A stretch of 20,441 nt of DNA. Origin: Bacteroidaceae bacterium. Its GTDB lineage: Bacteria > Bacteroidota > Bacteroidia > Bacteroidales > Bacteroidaceae. This document shows, piece after piece, positions 1-7,141 of the stretch. The position numbers were made by a program, and so were the translations under genes. How positions within the stretch are numbered: the first letter of the stretch is position 1; each line of letters begins with the position of its first letter. Under the pieces are notes generated by a model. The model ran no database searches. It had not been told where the DNA came from and saw nothing but the letters and a program-made list of their open reading frames with translations. The DNA lies in assembly GCA_900770705.1 (NCBI GenBank), contig CAAGLF010000104.1, positions 1 through 20,441 of the forward strand, in the 5' to 3' direction.

Positions 1-26
1 CCTACTACTGGTACTATTGGAAGTAG
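1..26 (+). CDS. Possible 3' end of a plus-strand gene (partial)
   Basis: Reading from base 3, the first codons give YYWYYWK followed by a TAG at 24-26. An aromatic-rich tail ending just upstream of a bidirectional hairpin (134-169) would fit a gene converging on the ribosomal-protein block. Seven codons cannot identify a protein, and the other frames here are also open, so this is only a possibility. Confidence 0.25.
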
Positions 27-133
27 CCCTGCGGCGTACGTCGCCTTCCGACCGCCGCTCCCGCTCTCCTCTTCGCAGCGACAGTGCTCTTTCCTTCGGC
101 CGTGCGTGGGGCTCCGGCGCACCGTGCATAAAC

Positions 134-169
134 GAATCGCCCCGCTTGTCGGAACAAGCAGGGCGATTC
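134..169. terminator. Bidirectional intrinsic terminator
   Basis: The arms GAATCGCCC and GGGCGATTC, plus the inner arms GCTTGT and ACAAGC, form a 15-bp stem with one C-A mismatch and a CGGA loop. T-rich sequence follows on both strands (CTTCGATTTATTTG on plus, GTTTATG on minus). It lies 47 bases past the DUF4295 stop and so probably ends the rpmB-rpmG-DUF4295 transcript, and perhaps any plus-strand gene arriving from the left. Confidence 0.8.
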
Positions 170-216
170 TTCGATTTATTTGTTCGAAAGGGGAAACTTC
201 TTTCGGACTAAGCGAA

Positions 217-375
217 TTAATCCTTGAAGAAATCCTTCACGTTGTCGTTGGGAACCATACGTTCATCAAAGATATAAGCACCGGTCTTGGGACTTTTTAC
301 CATTTTGATGACCTTAGTATAGCTACGTCCGTCGTTTTTACCGGTTTGGAGCGTAGCGACTGTTTTCTTTGCCAT
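217..375 (-). CDS. DUF4295 family small ribosome-associated protein
   Basis: A 52-residue basic protein starting MAKKTVATLQ, with the segment KVIKMVKSPKTGAYIFDERM in the middle and ending DNVKDFFKD. This matches the short DUF4295 family, which is restricted to Bacteroidetes and is regularly encoded just after rpmB and rpmG. From memory, a small Bacteroidetes-specific large-subunit protein named bL38 was seen in the Flavobacterium johnsoniae ribosome structure, and I believe it is this family, but I cannot check that. The start lies 25 bases after the rpmG stop, so it is the last gene of the operon. In many Bacteroidales ftsY follows here; instead there is a terminator. Confidence 0.9.
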   Translation of the reverse strand: MAKKTVATLQTGKNDGRSYTKVIKMVKSPKTGAYIFDERMVPNDNVKDFFKD

Positions 376-400
376 AGTGAGTAAGTCTTAAGTGGGAAGA

Positions 401-589
401 TTACTTGATTTCTTTGTGGATAGTCATACGCTTGAGGATAGGATTGTATTTCTTCAGCTCCAGACGCTCGGGCGTATTTTTGCGGTTCTTGGTCGTGATG
501 TACCGGGAGGTGCCGGGCATACCGCTATTTTTGTGTTCAGTGCACTCAAGAATTACTTGAACTCTGTTGCCTTTTGCTTTTTTTGCCAT
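401..589 (-). CDS. rpmG: Large-subunit ribosomal protein bL33
   Basis: The 62-residue product MAKKAKGNRVQVILECTEHK... is a typical bL33 in length and sequence (segments SRYITTKNRKNTPERLELKKYNP). It has a single cysteine (C16), so it lacks the two CxxC pairs of the zinc-binding form and belongs to the C-minus type. It binds 23S rRNA near the E site. The gene starts 11 bases after rpmB stops, consistent with one transcript for rpmB, rpmG and the DUF4295 gene. Confidence 0.97.
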   Translation of the reverse strand: MAKKAKGNRVQVILECTEHKNSGMPGTSRYITTKNRKNTPERLELKKYNPILKRMTIHKEIK

Positions 590-600
590 GATTTTCGTAA

Positions 601-861
601 TTAGTAGAGTACTTTAATGTCCTTCCAGTCGAGGTTTCCTTTCTTGACAGCCTGTTCGAGAGCTGCGTCGAGACCTATTTTGTTGATGAGGCGGAGTCCT
701 GCTGCGGAAATCTTCAGTTCGATCCAGCAGCCCTGTTCTACGTAAAAGAACTTCTTAGTAAACAAGTTAACATCGAACGTGCGCTTCGTGCGACGCTTCG
801 AGTGGCTAACGTTGTTGCCTACCATGGCTTTCTTACCGGTGATTTGACAAATCTTAGACAT
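601..861 (-). CDS. rpmB: Large-subunit ribosomal protein bL28
   Basis: The 86-residue product begins MSKICQITGKKAMVGNNVSHSKRRTKRTF, the signature region of bL28, and ends with GLDAALEQAVKKGNLDWKDIKVLY-like sequence typical of the Bacteroidetes form. It is a structural protein of the 50S subunit. It is the first gene of the ribosomal block, with a well-formed Bacteroidetes promoter about 50 bases upstream (914-945). Start chosen at the ATG giving the conserved MSKICQ N-terminus. Confidence 0.97.
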   Translation of the reverse strand: MSKICQITGKKAMVGNNVSHSKRRTKRTFDVNLFTKKFFYVEQGCWIELKISAAGLRLINKIGLDAALEQAVKKGNLDWKDIKVLY

Positions 862-913
862 TGCTAATTTTTCTCTTTAGGGTTTCAGTTTTGGTATTCT
901 CTCAATACGGGGT

Positions 914-945
914 GCAAAATTACGCGATAATTTCTTATTCTGCAA
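914..945 (-). promoter_or_regulatory. Bacteroidetes-type promoter for rpmB
   Basis: On the minus strand TTG (rev. 943-945) is followed after about 20 bases by TAATTTTG, matching the -33 TTTG and -7 TAnnTTTG pattern of the Bacteroidetes primary sigma factor. It lies about 50 bases before the rpmB ATG. Confidence 0.7.
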
Positions 946-1084
946 GCATTTCGCGCATTTTTTGGCTGAAATTCCTGTTTTTCCTCGTTTTAGGAGAGGC
1001 TGTCTCCGTGGTTTTCGCTGCTTGGGGCGATGGTCGTGGGGCGGGACGGCCGTGGCTGGAGCGCGGGCGGGTGTATGCAGGCAG

Positions 1085-1145
1085 AAATACCTCCGCAGAA
1101 ATTCGAATTTCTACGGAGGTAATTGAAATTTCTGCGGAGGTATTT
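1085..1145. repeat. Three-part inverted/direct repeat, possible terminator
   Basis: The arm AAATACCTCCGCAGAAATT (1085-1103) is the exact reverse complement of 1127-1145. A third, one- to two-base variant copy, AATTTCTACGGAGGTAATT, lies between them at 1106-1124. The left arm can pair with either the middle or right copy, so two alternative hairpins are possible. It sits about 40 bases beyond the pncC stop and probably ends map-tsaD-pncC transcription. It shares the TTCTGCGG core with the other intergenic repeats in this window. Confidence 0.75.
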
Positions 1146-1183
1146 TCTCTTTCCTCGGAGGTGGGAGGAGGTGTCGCCCCGGG

Positions 1184-1687
1184 CTATCCGAGTTCTTCGT
1201 GGAGATAGTCGAGCAGCTTGTGCATGGCGATGTTGGTGGCGGAGCTGAGATTCTTTTCCCGTCCGTTGTCTTCTTCTACCACGACGGTCTCGATTCTGTC
1301 CTTGTTGCCGACGGCTATCCAGATGGTGCCTACGAGCACGCCACTCTTGCCGCCGTCCGGCCCGCCGGGGCCTGCGTAGCCCGAGATGGCCACGGCGTAG
1401 TCCGTCTTGAGCAGTTCGTTGGCGCCGATGACCATCTGGCGTACCACTTCTTCGCAGACGGGCGACTTTTCTTCGATGAGTTCGGCCGGGACGCCGAGCA
1501 GGTTGGTCTTCACTTCGTCTGCGTAGCAGATGAGGCCGCCCTTGAAGTAATTGGAGCTGCCGGGCACGGCTGTGATGGCGCTGGCGATGCGTCCGGAGGT
1601 GCAGCTTTCGGCTGTCGAGAGGGTCTTGTCGGCACTCCAGAGGAGTTCGTTGATTTCTTTGCTGACTAATTTCAAATCAAGTTCCAT
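1184..1687 (-). CDS. pncC: Nicotinamide-nucleotide amidase (CinA C-terminal family)
   Basis: A 167-residue stand-alone CinA C-terminal domain. The family signatures are visible: AESCTSGRIAS near residues 26-36, the GGLICYADEVKTNLLGV segment near 50-66, and ISGYAGPGGPDGG near 100-112. Such proteins hydrolyse nicotinamide mononucleotide to nicotinate mononucleotide in NAD recycling; some family members are of unproven activity. The usual two-domain CinA (about 400 residues) is not present. The start is 45 bases after the tsaD stop, so it is probably third in the map-tsaD-pncC unit. Confidence 0.9.
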   Translation of the reverse strand: MELDLKLVSKEINELLWSADKTLSTAESCTSGRIASAITAVPGSSNYFKGGLICYADEVKTNLLGVPAELIEEKSPVCEEVVRQMVIGANELLKTDYAVAISGYAGPGGPDGGKSGVLVGTIWIAVGNKDRIETVVVEEDNGREKNLSSATNIAMHKLLDYLHEELG

Positions 1688-1732
1688 ATTTGTGTCGTTT
1701 AGGGTTATTGCGCGTTTGTAGGGTGCGGTGTA

Positions 1733-2761
1733 TCAGATTTGTGTGCGGGCGTATGCCGGTTTTTCGAGGGGGCAGAAGTCGCCGTCGAGGTATTTGTAGT
1801 AGCCGGTGATGGCTATCATGGCGGCGTTGTCGGTCGTAAAGCTGAATTTGGGTATATATATGTGCCAGTTGCCCGCCGCTTCCTGCCGGCGGAAGGCCTC
1901 TCGGAGTCCCGTGTTGGCACTTACGCCTCCCGACAGCGCCACGTGGCGAATGCCGGTCTGCCGTACGGCGTCCTTGAGCTTCTTCATGAGGATTTCCACC
2001 ACGGTGTGCTCGAGCGAGGCGGCCAGGTCGGCCTTGTTTTCCTCGATGAAGCGGGGATTTTCCTGTATTCTGTCGCGCAGGAAGTAGAGGAAGGAGGTCT
2101 TCAGTCCGGAGAAGCTGTAGTCGAGGCCGCTGATGTGGGGTTTGGCAAAGCTGAAGGCTGTAGGGTTGCCCTGTCTGGCGAGCCGATCGATGATGGGGCC
2201 GCCCGGATAGCCGAGTCCCATCACCTTGGAGCACTTGTCGATGGCTTCGCCGGCCGCGTCGTCGATGGTCTGGCCGAGAATTTCCATTTTGTTGTAGGCC
2301 GTGACTTTCACGATCTGGCTGTTGCCGCCGCTTACGAGCAGGCAAAGGAAGGGAAAGGGCGGGGGAGTGTGTGCCGTCGCGTCCTCACGGATGAAATGCG
2401 CGAGGATATGTCCGTGCAGGTGGTTGGCTTCGATGAGGGGGACGCCGAGAGCGGCGGCCATCCCCTTGGCAAAACTTACGCCGACCAGCAGACTTCCCAT
2501 CAGGCCGGGGCCAAGGGTGACGGCCACGGCGGAAAGTTCGCTTCTCTCCACACCGGCGGCGCGCAGCGCCTTGTCGACGACGGGCACGATGTGTTGCTGG
2601 TGGGCGCGGGAGGCCAGTTCGGGCACGACTCCGCCATATTCTTCGTGCACCTGCTGGCTGGCGGTGACGTTGCTCAGCAGGAGGCCGTCCTTCAGCACGG
2701 CTGCGCTGGTGTCGTCGCAGCTGCTTTCGATGGCGAGTATCGTGACAGGTTTCTTTTCCAT
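1733..2761 (-). CDS. tsaD: tRNA N6-threonylcarbamoyladenosine transferase subunit TsaD
   Basis: A 342-residue ASKHA-fold protein that, with TsaB and TsaE, transfers threonylcarbamoyl to A37 of ANN-decoding tRNAs. Visible features are the N-terminal IESSCDDTSAAV, the metal-binding HxxxH (H114 and H118 in NHLHGHILAH), LLVSGGNSQIV (about 142-151), TIDDAAGEAIDK, and GGVSANTGLR towards the C-terminus. Length is normal for the family. I chose the ATG at 2761 rather than an upstream in-frame start because it yields the usual N-terminus and its ATG overlaps the map stop by one base (TGATG), suggesting translational coupling. Confidence 0.97.
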   Translation of the reverse strand: MEKKPVTILAIESSCDDTSAAVLKDGLLLSNVTASQQVHEEYGGVVPELASRAHQQHIVPVVDKALRAAGVERSELSAVAVTLGPGLMGSLLVGVSFAKGMAAALGVPLIEANHLHGHILAHFIREDATAHTPPPFPFLCLLVSGGNSQIVKVTAYNKMEILGQTIDDAAGEAIDKCSKVMGLGYPGGPIIDRLARQGNPTAFSFAKPHISGLDYSFSGLKTSFLYFLRDRIQENPRFIEENKADLAASLEHTVVEILMKKLKDAVRQTGIRHVALSGGVSANTGLREAFRRQEAAGNWHIYIPKFSFTTDNAAMIAITGYYKYLDGDFCPLEKPAYARTQI

Positions 2762-3618
2762 CAGTGTGTGAGGATTTCCAGGCCCGTCTCGGTCACGAGG
2801 AAGGTGTGTTCCCATTGTGCCGAGGGCAGTTCGTCTTCAGTGACTACGGTCCAGTCGTCTTCTTCGTCGACAAAGACTTCCCATGTGCCCATGTTGATCA
2901 TCGGTTCGATGGTGAAAACCATTCCGGGCACGAGGAGCATTCCCTTTTCGTGCGTGTTGTAGTGGTTTACCTCGGGATCTTCGTGAAATGCCAGGCCCAC
3001 GCCGTGTCCGCACAGGTCGCGGACGACGCTGAAGCCGTTCTTGCGTGCATGTTTCTCGATGGCTTTGCCGATTTCTCCCACGAAGCTCCAGGGGCGTGCG
3101 GCGGCGGCTCCGATTTCGAGGCATTCGCGCGCCACGTCGACGAGGCGCTGCTTCTCGGGAGTGGTCTGCCCGATGACGTACATGCGGCTGGCGTCGGAAT
3201 AGTAGCCGTCGAGTATGGTCGACACGTCTATATTGACGATGTCGCCGGCCTCGAGGATTTCGTCTTCCGAAGGTATGCCGTGGCACACTACCTCGTTGAT
3301 GCTCGTGCAGACGCTTTTCGGGAAGCCTTCGTACCCCAGGGGGGCGGGCACGGCTCCGTGTGCGGTGGTATAGTCGTAGACCAGTCGGTCTATCTCGGCG
3401 GTGGACATCCCTTCGTGTATCTCCGTGTCGAGCATGTCGAGGATGCCCGTATTGACGAGGCCTGAGCGGCGGATTCCCTCGATTTGTCCGGGCGTTTTCA
3501 CCAGGCTGCGGGGCGGTACGAGGCAGCCCCGCGACTGGAAGTCCAGTATGCGGCGGTCGAAGTCGGTAGGTTCGGTGCCTGCGGGCACGAACCAGTTCTT
3601 TTTCGTCCTTTTAGTCAT
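2761..3618 (-). CDS. map: Type I methionine aminopeptidase
   Basis: A 285-residue enzyme that removes the N-terminal methionine of new proteins. All five metal ligands of the pita-bread fold are visible: D131 and D142 (VNIDVS...YYSDAS), H205 (CGHGVGLAFHE), E238 (FTIEPM) and E270 (QWEHT), with the substrate-site H113 in VCHGIP. About 40 residues precede the catalytic domain and contain no cysteine pairs, so there is no zinc finger like that of eukaryotic MetAP1. The start MTKRTKKNW was chosen because the upstream in-frame extension runs through the promoter and repeat region. It heads the map-tsaD-pncC unit. Confidence 0.96.
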   Translation of the reverse strand: MTKRTKKNWFVPAGTEPTDFDRRILDFQSRGCLVPPRSLVKTPGQIEGIRRSGLVNTGILDMLDTEIHEGMSTAEIDRLVYDYTTAHGAVPAPLGYEGFPKSVCTSINEVVCHGIPSEDEILEAGDIVNIDVSTILDGYYSDASRMYVIGQTTPEKQRLVDVARECLEIGAAAARPWSFVGEIGKAIEKHARKNGFSVVRDLCGHGVGLAFHEDPEVNHYNTHEKGMLLVPGMVFTIEPMINMGTWEVFVDEEDDWTVVTEDELPSAQWEHTFLVTETGLEILTH

Positions 3619-3650
3619 TCTGTCGGTGCCTGTTGTTGGTTTAGGCACGG

Positions 3651-3658
3651 CAAAGTTA
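3651..3658 (-). promoter_or_regulatory. Probable -7 promoter box for map
   Basis: The minus strand reads TAACTTTG, an exact TAnnTTTG box, 33 bases before the map ATG. No good -33 element is found at the expected distance, so support is partial. Confidence 0.45.
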
Positions 3659-3788
3659 CGATTTTTCCCGACTTGACGGAAGCGTGCAACCCTGTTTTGA
3701 CGCTTTTCCGCAGATTTTTTTGCCGCCCCTGCGTAGAAAGGCGAAACTTGCTCGGAGATAAATTTAATTTCTGAGCCAGAAAATAAAA

Positions 3789-3814
3789 ATTCTGCGGCGT
3801 AAGGAAAAACTTCC
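3789..3814 (+). repeat. Intergenic repeat copy (TTCTGCGGCG family)
   Basis: By eye, about 21 of 26 bases match the copy at 19051 (core TTCTGCGGCG, then AAGGAAAAACTT). Preceded at 3751 by CTCGGAGATAAAT, which also occurs at 8401. Confidence 0.55.
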
Positions 3815-3921
3815 GCGGCTGTACGCCGGTGCGTCGGGCGGAAAAGCGCTCCGGCGCTTCCTGCACCCCGGCTTTCTGCCGATTTTTCGCGCCACGACAA
3901 GGTTACTCGGCAAATTTGCCG

Positions 3922-3929
3922 TATCTTTG
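3922..3929 (+). promoter_or_regulatory. Probable -7 promoter box for the AICARFT gene
   Basis: TATCTTTG matches TAnnTTTG and lies 47 bases before the ATG at 3977. The -33 region (GGTTAC around 3901) is weak. Confidence 0.5.
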
Positions 3930-3976
3930 TGCCTCGAAAACCCTGCGACTGGAAAATCTATCATCTTCCTACAAAT

Positions 3977-5158
3977 ATGAAAGAACTCGAATTGAAGTAC
4001 GGGTGCAACCCCAATCAGAAGCCGTCCCGCATCTATATGCAGGAGGGCGAACTTCCCATCGAAGTGCTCGGCGGAAGGCCGGGCTACATCAACTTCCTGG
4101 ACGCCTTGAACGGCTGGCAGCTCGTCCGTGAGCTGAAGTCCGCCACCGGACTGCCTGCCGCCGCTTCCTTCAAGCATGTGTCGCCGGCCGGTGCCGCCGT
4201 GGGAGAGCCCCTCTCCGACACGCTCCGCAAAATTTACTTCGTAGACGACATCGCCGAGCCCCTCACGCCGATTGCCACAGCCTATGCACGCGCCCGCGGG
4301 GCCGACCGCATGTCTTCGTACGGCGACTTCATCGCGCTTTCCGACACGTGCGACAAGGCTACCGCCCTGCTGATCAAGCGCGAAGTGTCCGACGGCGTGA
4401 TTGCCCCCGACTTCACGCCCGAAGCCTTGGAGATACTCCGCGCCAAGCGCAAGGGAACCTACAATATCCTGCGCATAGACCCCGCTTACCGCCCGGCCCC
4501 CATGGAAAGCAAGCAGGTATTCGGCATAACCTTCGAACAGGGACGCAACGAGGTCGACCTGAGCAGCGAAAGCCTGTTTGAAAACATCCCTACCGCCAGC
4601 AAGCATTTTCCTGCCCCGGCCAAGCGAGACCTGATGATAGCGCTCATCACGCTGAAGTACACGCAAAGCAACTCCGTATGCTACGTGAAGGACGGCCAGG
4701 CCATAGGTATCGGCGCCGGACAGCAAAGCCGTATCCACTGCACGCGCCTGGCGGGCAACAAGGCCGACATCTGGTGGCTGCGCCAGCACCCGAAGGTGAT
4801 GAACCTGCCCTTCGTGGACGGCATTCGCCGCGCCGACCGCGACAACACCATAGATATCTACATTTCCGACGACTGGGAGGACGTGCTGGCCGAAGGTACG
4901 TGGCAGCAGTTCTTCAAGACGAAGCCCGAACCCCTCAGCCGTGAGGAGAAGAAGGCCTGGATAGCGCAGAACAGGGGCGTCAGCCTCGGCTCCGACGCTT
5001 TCTTCCCCTTCGGCGACAACATAGAGCGCGCCCACAAGAGCGGTGTGGAGTACGTGGCGCAGGCCGGCGGCAGCGTACGCGACGACAATGTCATCGAGAC
5101 GTGCGACAAATACGGCATGACGATGGCCTTCACCGGCGTACGTCTGTTCCACCATTGA
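3977..5158 (+). CDS. Stand-alone AICAR formyltransferase (PurH-like)
   Basis: A 393-residue protein equivalent to the C-terminal transformylase part of PurH, which adds a formyl group from 10-formyl-tetrahydrofolate to AICAR in the ninth step of purine synthesis. Visible family features: LKYGCNPNQ at the N-terminus, the catalytic SFKHVSPAGAAVG (K66, H67), RGADRMSSYGDFIALS, and YTQSNSVCYVKDGQAIGIGAGQQSR. The IMP cyclohydrolase (MGS-like) domain that makes normal PurH about 510-530 residues is absent, so the last step to IMP must be encoded elsewhere. The start ATG at 3977 gives the usual N-terminus; an upstream GTG at 3929 overlaps the promoter box. Confidence 0.92.
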   Translation: MKELELKYGCNPNQKPSRIYMQEGELPIEVLGGRPGYINFLDALNGWQLVRELKSATGLPAAASFKHVSPAGAAVGEPLSDTLRKIYFVDDIAEPLTPIATAYARARGADRMSSYGDFIALSDTCDKATALLIKREVSDGVIAPDFTPEALEILRAKRKGTYNILRIDPAYRPAPMESKQVFGITFEQGRNEVDLSSESLFENIPTASKHFPAPAKRDLMIALITLKYTQSNSVCYVKDGQAIGIGAGQQSRIHCTRLAGNKADIWWLRQHPKVMNLPFVDGIRRADRDNTIDIYISDDWEDVLAEGTWQQFFKTKPEPLSREEKKAWIAQNRGVSLGSDAFFPFGDNIERAHKSGVEYVAQAGGSVRDDNVIETCDKYGMTMAFTGVRLFHH

Positions 5159-5192
5159 TTCCCGGCTCGTCCGGACAAACACCGAACACGAT

Positions 5193-5462
5193 ATGACCGA
5201 CTCCAATACCTCGCACGCCAACGCCCCGCAGCAGCCGCGCCATCCCCGTAGCGGCGCCCGCGCCGGTCACGACGAGATCGCGCAGGCCATGATGGGGGGA
5301 ATCACCTTCAAGGGGACGAAACTGCGGACAGCCCCCAAGGAAGAAAAGGTGAAGACCAAGGCCAAGAAGAAGACTTACATCACCGGCCTGCACGGCTCGG
5401 GCTCCGCAAAGATGAAGGCCGACATACGCCGCCGGCGCGCCAACAGACACAAGAACAAGTAG
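5193..5462 (+). CDS. Small basic protein of unknown function
   Basis: An 89-residue product I do not recognise. The N-terminal third is rich in Asn, Pro, Gln and Arg and looks disordered. The middle has HDEIAQAMMGGITFKGTKLR, and the C-terminal half is strongly basic (KVKTKAKKKTYITGLHGSG, then RRRRANRHKNK). No cysteine, signal peptide or membrane segment is present. The composition suggests binding to RNA, DNA or the ribosome, but that is inference. It starts 34 bases after the formyltransferase stop and is followed by a terminator at 5501, so both genes are probably co-transcribed. The good open frame and its position support a real gene. Confidence 0.65.
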   Translation: MTDSNTSHANAPQQPRHPRSGARAGHDEIAQAMMGGITFKGTKLRTAPKEEKVKTKAKKKTYITGLHGSGSAKMKADIRRRRANRHKNK

Positions 5463-5500
5463 GCCGACAGCCGTTGCGGTTGGGCCTGCTGCGCATACAT

Positions 5501-5553
5501 ACTGCGGCGGGAGGAAGAATTACAACGCTCGTAATTCCTCCTCCCGCCGCAGT
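5501..5553. terminator. Long hairpin terminator between convergent genes
   Basis: The arms 5501-5523 and 5531-5553 form a 23-bp stem with a single A-C mismatch and a 7-base loop. It lies between the small basic gene (plus) and the metallo-hydrolase gene (minus), so it can serve both. The stem contains TGCGGCGGGAGGAA, similar to the repeat core seen elsewhere in the window. Confidence 0.8.
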
Positions 5554-5608
5554 AGTTTCGCTTTGCTCGGCAGAAGTCTTGCCTTCCTGCGCGGGCCGCC
5601 GGAGCGGC

Positions 5609-6259
5609 TCAGAGCTCGGGGTTGCTGCGGGCCTCCTGGCCGACCGTAGTGGCCGGTCCGTGGCCGGGATATACGCATACCTCGGCCGGGAGGGTGAGCA
5701 CCTTGGCGCGCAGACTGCCCACGAGCGCCTGCCAGTCGCCGCCAGGCAGGTCGCAGCGGCCTATGCTGCGGCGGAACAGGCTGTCGCCGCTGAACAGGAC
5801 GCCTTCGGAGGCTTCGTAGAAGCACACGCCGCCGGGGGTATGGCCGGGGGTGTGGATGATGTCGAGGCGGTGGGTGCCGAAAGAGCGGCTCTCGCCTTCG
5901 CGGAAGCCGGGAGCCGCCGGCGGCAGGCTCAAGGGGAAGCTTCTGTGGAGGAACTGCTCCATCTGCTGGGCGGCATTCTCGTAGATCCAGGCCTCGTCGA
6001 CGTGCATTTCGGGCCGGAGGCCGAAGGTGTCGGCGGCCCACTGCACGCCGAATACGTGGTCGAAGTGTCCGTGCGTGTTCAGCAGGTGGACTACGCGCAG
6101 CTTATGCTTTTCTATGTAGGCGGCAATTTCCGCCCGCTCCGCTTCGGCGAAGGCTCCGCAGTCGATAATGACGGCTTCGCCCGTGGCGTCGGAGACGACG
6201 TAGCAGTTCTCTTCGATGAAGTTGCACACGAAGGTGGCTATTTGCAGGTCTTGGGTCAT
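5609..6259 (-). CDS. MBL-fold metallo-hydrolase, glyoxalase II-like (YcbL type)
   Basis: A 216-residue metallo-beta-lactamase-fold protein. The metal motifs are complete: THGHFDH (H63, H65, D67, H68), HTPGHTPGG (H140), SGDSLF (D159) and YPGHGPATT (H200), followed by TVGQEARSNP, which resembles the end of YcbL/type II glyoxalases. Such enzymes hydrolyse thioesters such as S-lactoylglutathione, but substrate cannot be read from the sequence, and the extra C-terminal glutathione-binding domain of classic GloB is missing. It starts 33 bases after the rsmG stop and is probably co-transcribed with it. Confidence 0.88.
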   Translation of the reverse strand: MTQDLQIATFVCNFIEENCYVVSDATGEAVIIDCGAFAEAERAEIAAYIEKHKLRVVHLLNTHGHFDHVFGVQWAADTFGLRPEMHVDEAWIYENAAQQMEQFLHRSFPLSLPPAAPGFREGESRSFGTHRLDIIHTPGHTPGGVCFYEASEGVLFSGDSLFRRSIGRCDLPGGDWQALVGSLRAKVLTLPAEVCVYPGHGPATTVGQEARSNPEL

Positions 6260-6292
6260 GGTGTTGCGGTGAGAGGGGGTTGATACGGGGGG

Positions 6293-6937
6293 TCAGCGTG
6301 CCACGTAGGCCACCTTCTTGCTCTCGAAGTATTCGTCGGCGAAGAAGTCGCTGATGTTCCAGATGTCGCAGCGGTTCTTGAAGGGGTGCAGCTCGGCCTT
6401 GAGATCGCCTCCCTTCAGCACAATCACTCCTCCGGGCAGGGAATTGGGCGTTTTCGGCACGATGTTCTTCTGCACGAGCGGCATAAGTTCACCCATATCC
6501 ATCACGGCGCGGCTTACCACGAAGTCGTATTTCCCTTTCTCCTCCTTGGCATTGCGGTGGAAGGCTGTCACGTTTTTCAGCTCCAGGGCTTTTACGACGG
6601 CGTCGGCCACACGGATTTTCTTGCCAATGCTATCGATGAGCACGAAGGTGGTTTCGGGAAACAGGATGGCCAGCGGAATGCCGGGAAAGCCGCCGCCCGT
6701 GCCTACGTCGAGCACGCGCGTTCCGGAGCGGAACTTGATGACGCGGGCAATGGCCAGAGAGTGGAGTACGTGGTGCGAATAGAGGTTTTCGATGTCCTTG
6801 CGGGAGATTACGTTGATCTTGCTGTTCCAGTCCTGGTAGAGCGCGTCGAGCAGCTCGAACTGGTGGCGTTGCAGGTCGGACAAATCGGGGAAGAGGGCGT
6901 AGATGCGCTCAAGTTGCTGTCGGGAAGTTTCCGTCAT
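6293..6937 (-). CDS. rsmG: 16S rRNA (guanine-N7) methyltransferase RsmG
   Basis: A 214-residue Rossmann methyltransferase that modifies G527 of 16S rRNA. The S-adenosylmethionine-binding loop is VLDVGTGGGFPGIPLA (75-90), preceded by the family motif YSHHVLHSL and followed by LIDSIGKKIRVAD and the DFVVSRAV segment. Length is normal. I chose the ATG at 6937 (MTETSRQQLERIY), since upstream in-frame codons run through the leader. A clear promoter lies about 70-100 bases upstream (7009-7039). Loss of RsmG commonly gives low-level streptomycin resistance in other bacteria. Confidence 0.96.
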   Translation of the reverse strand: MTETSRQQLERIYALFPDLSDLQRHQFELLDALYQDWNSKINVISRKDIENLYSHHVLHSLAIARVIKFRSGTRVLDVGTGGGFPGIPLAILFPETTFVLIDSIGKKIRVADAVVKALELKNVTAFHRNAKEEKGKYDFVVSRAVMDMGELMPLVQKNIVPKTPNSLPGGVIVLKGGDLKAELHPFKNRCDIWNISDFFADEYFESKKVAYVAR

Positions 6938-7008
6938 TATATATAAGGTGTAAAACCGCCGCGGCGGTAAGGAAAAGGCCTCGTGCACCATCGGGCGGCG
7001 CACAGCGG

Positions 7009-7039
7009 CAAAAATACGGAAAATCCCCGAGGGAAACAA
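7009..7039 (-). promoter_or_regulatory. Bacteroidetes-type promoter for rsmG
   Basis: On the minus strand TTG (rev. 7037-7039), 20 bases, then TATTTTTG (rev. 7009-7016), matching the -33/-7 consensus. The transcript would have a leader of roughly 65 bases. Confidence 0.7.
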
Positions 7040-7141
7040 CTTTTCCGCCACGGAAACCACCGGCCCGGCCGCCGCTCGGCGGATTTGGAGCCGATATGTT
7101 TCGAAAAAGCAGGGGAAAACTGAAAATTATTGTCCGTTTTT

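Larger units (their letters stand above)
862..1183. other. Intergenic region between pncC and rpmB
   Basis: These 322 bases hold the rpmB promoter on the left (914-945), a GC-rich stretch of unknown role (about 1010-1080), and a three-part inverted repeat (1085-1145) just past the pncC stop. I see no convincing gene; the open frame across it on the plus strand has no recognisable protein sequence. Confidence 0.8.
3619..3976. other. Divergent intergenic region map / AICARFT gene
   Basis: These 358 bases carry a -7-type box for map (minus strand, 3651-3658), one for the formyltransferase gene (plus strand, 3922-3929), and between them a GC/AT-alternating block (about 3710-3830) that includes the CTCGGAGATAAAT sequence also found at 8401 and a copy of the TTCTGCGGCG repeat. 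No gene seen. Confidence 0.75.

Noticed and set aside
1..130. Minus-strand frame open to the left edge
   Set aside because: Translation is Arg/Glu/Ser-rich with no recognisable features and lies beyond a terminator.
1085..1145. Possible CRISPR-like array
   Set aside because: Only three arms, in mixed orientation and without regular unique spacers or nearby cas genes; it fits hairpins better.
861..1208. Plus-strand open frame through the pncC-rpmB gap
   Set aside because: It crosses the rpmB promoter and the hairpin repeat, and ends inside pncC; the amino-acid sequence looks random.
1739..2962. Plus-strand open frame of 407 codons across tsaD and map
   Set aside because: It spans the junction of two well-identified minus-strand genes and matches nothing recognisable.
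3764..5221. Long minus-strand open frame (485 codons) across the formyltransferase gene
   Set aside because: It is the antisense shadow of a recognisable protein; the translation has no known motifs, and the plus-strand frame carries all PurH-like signatures.
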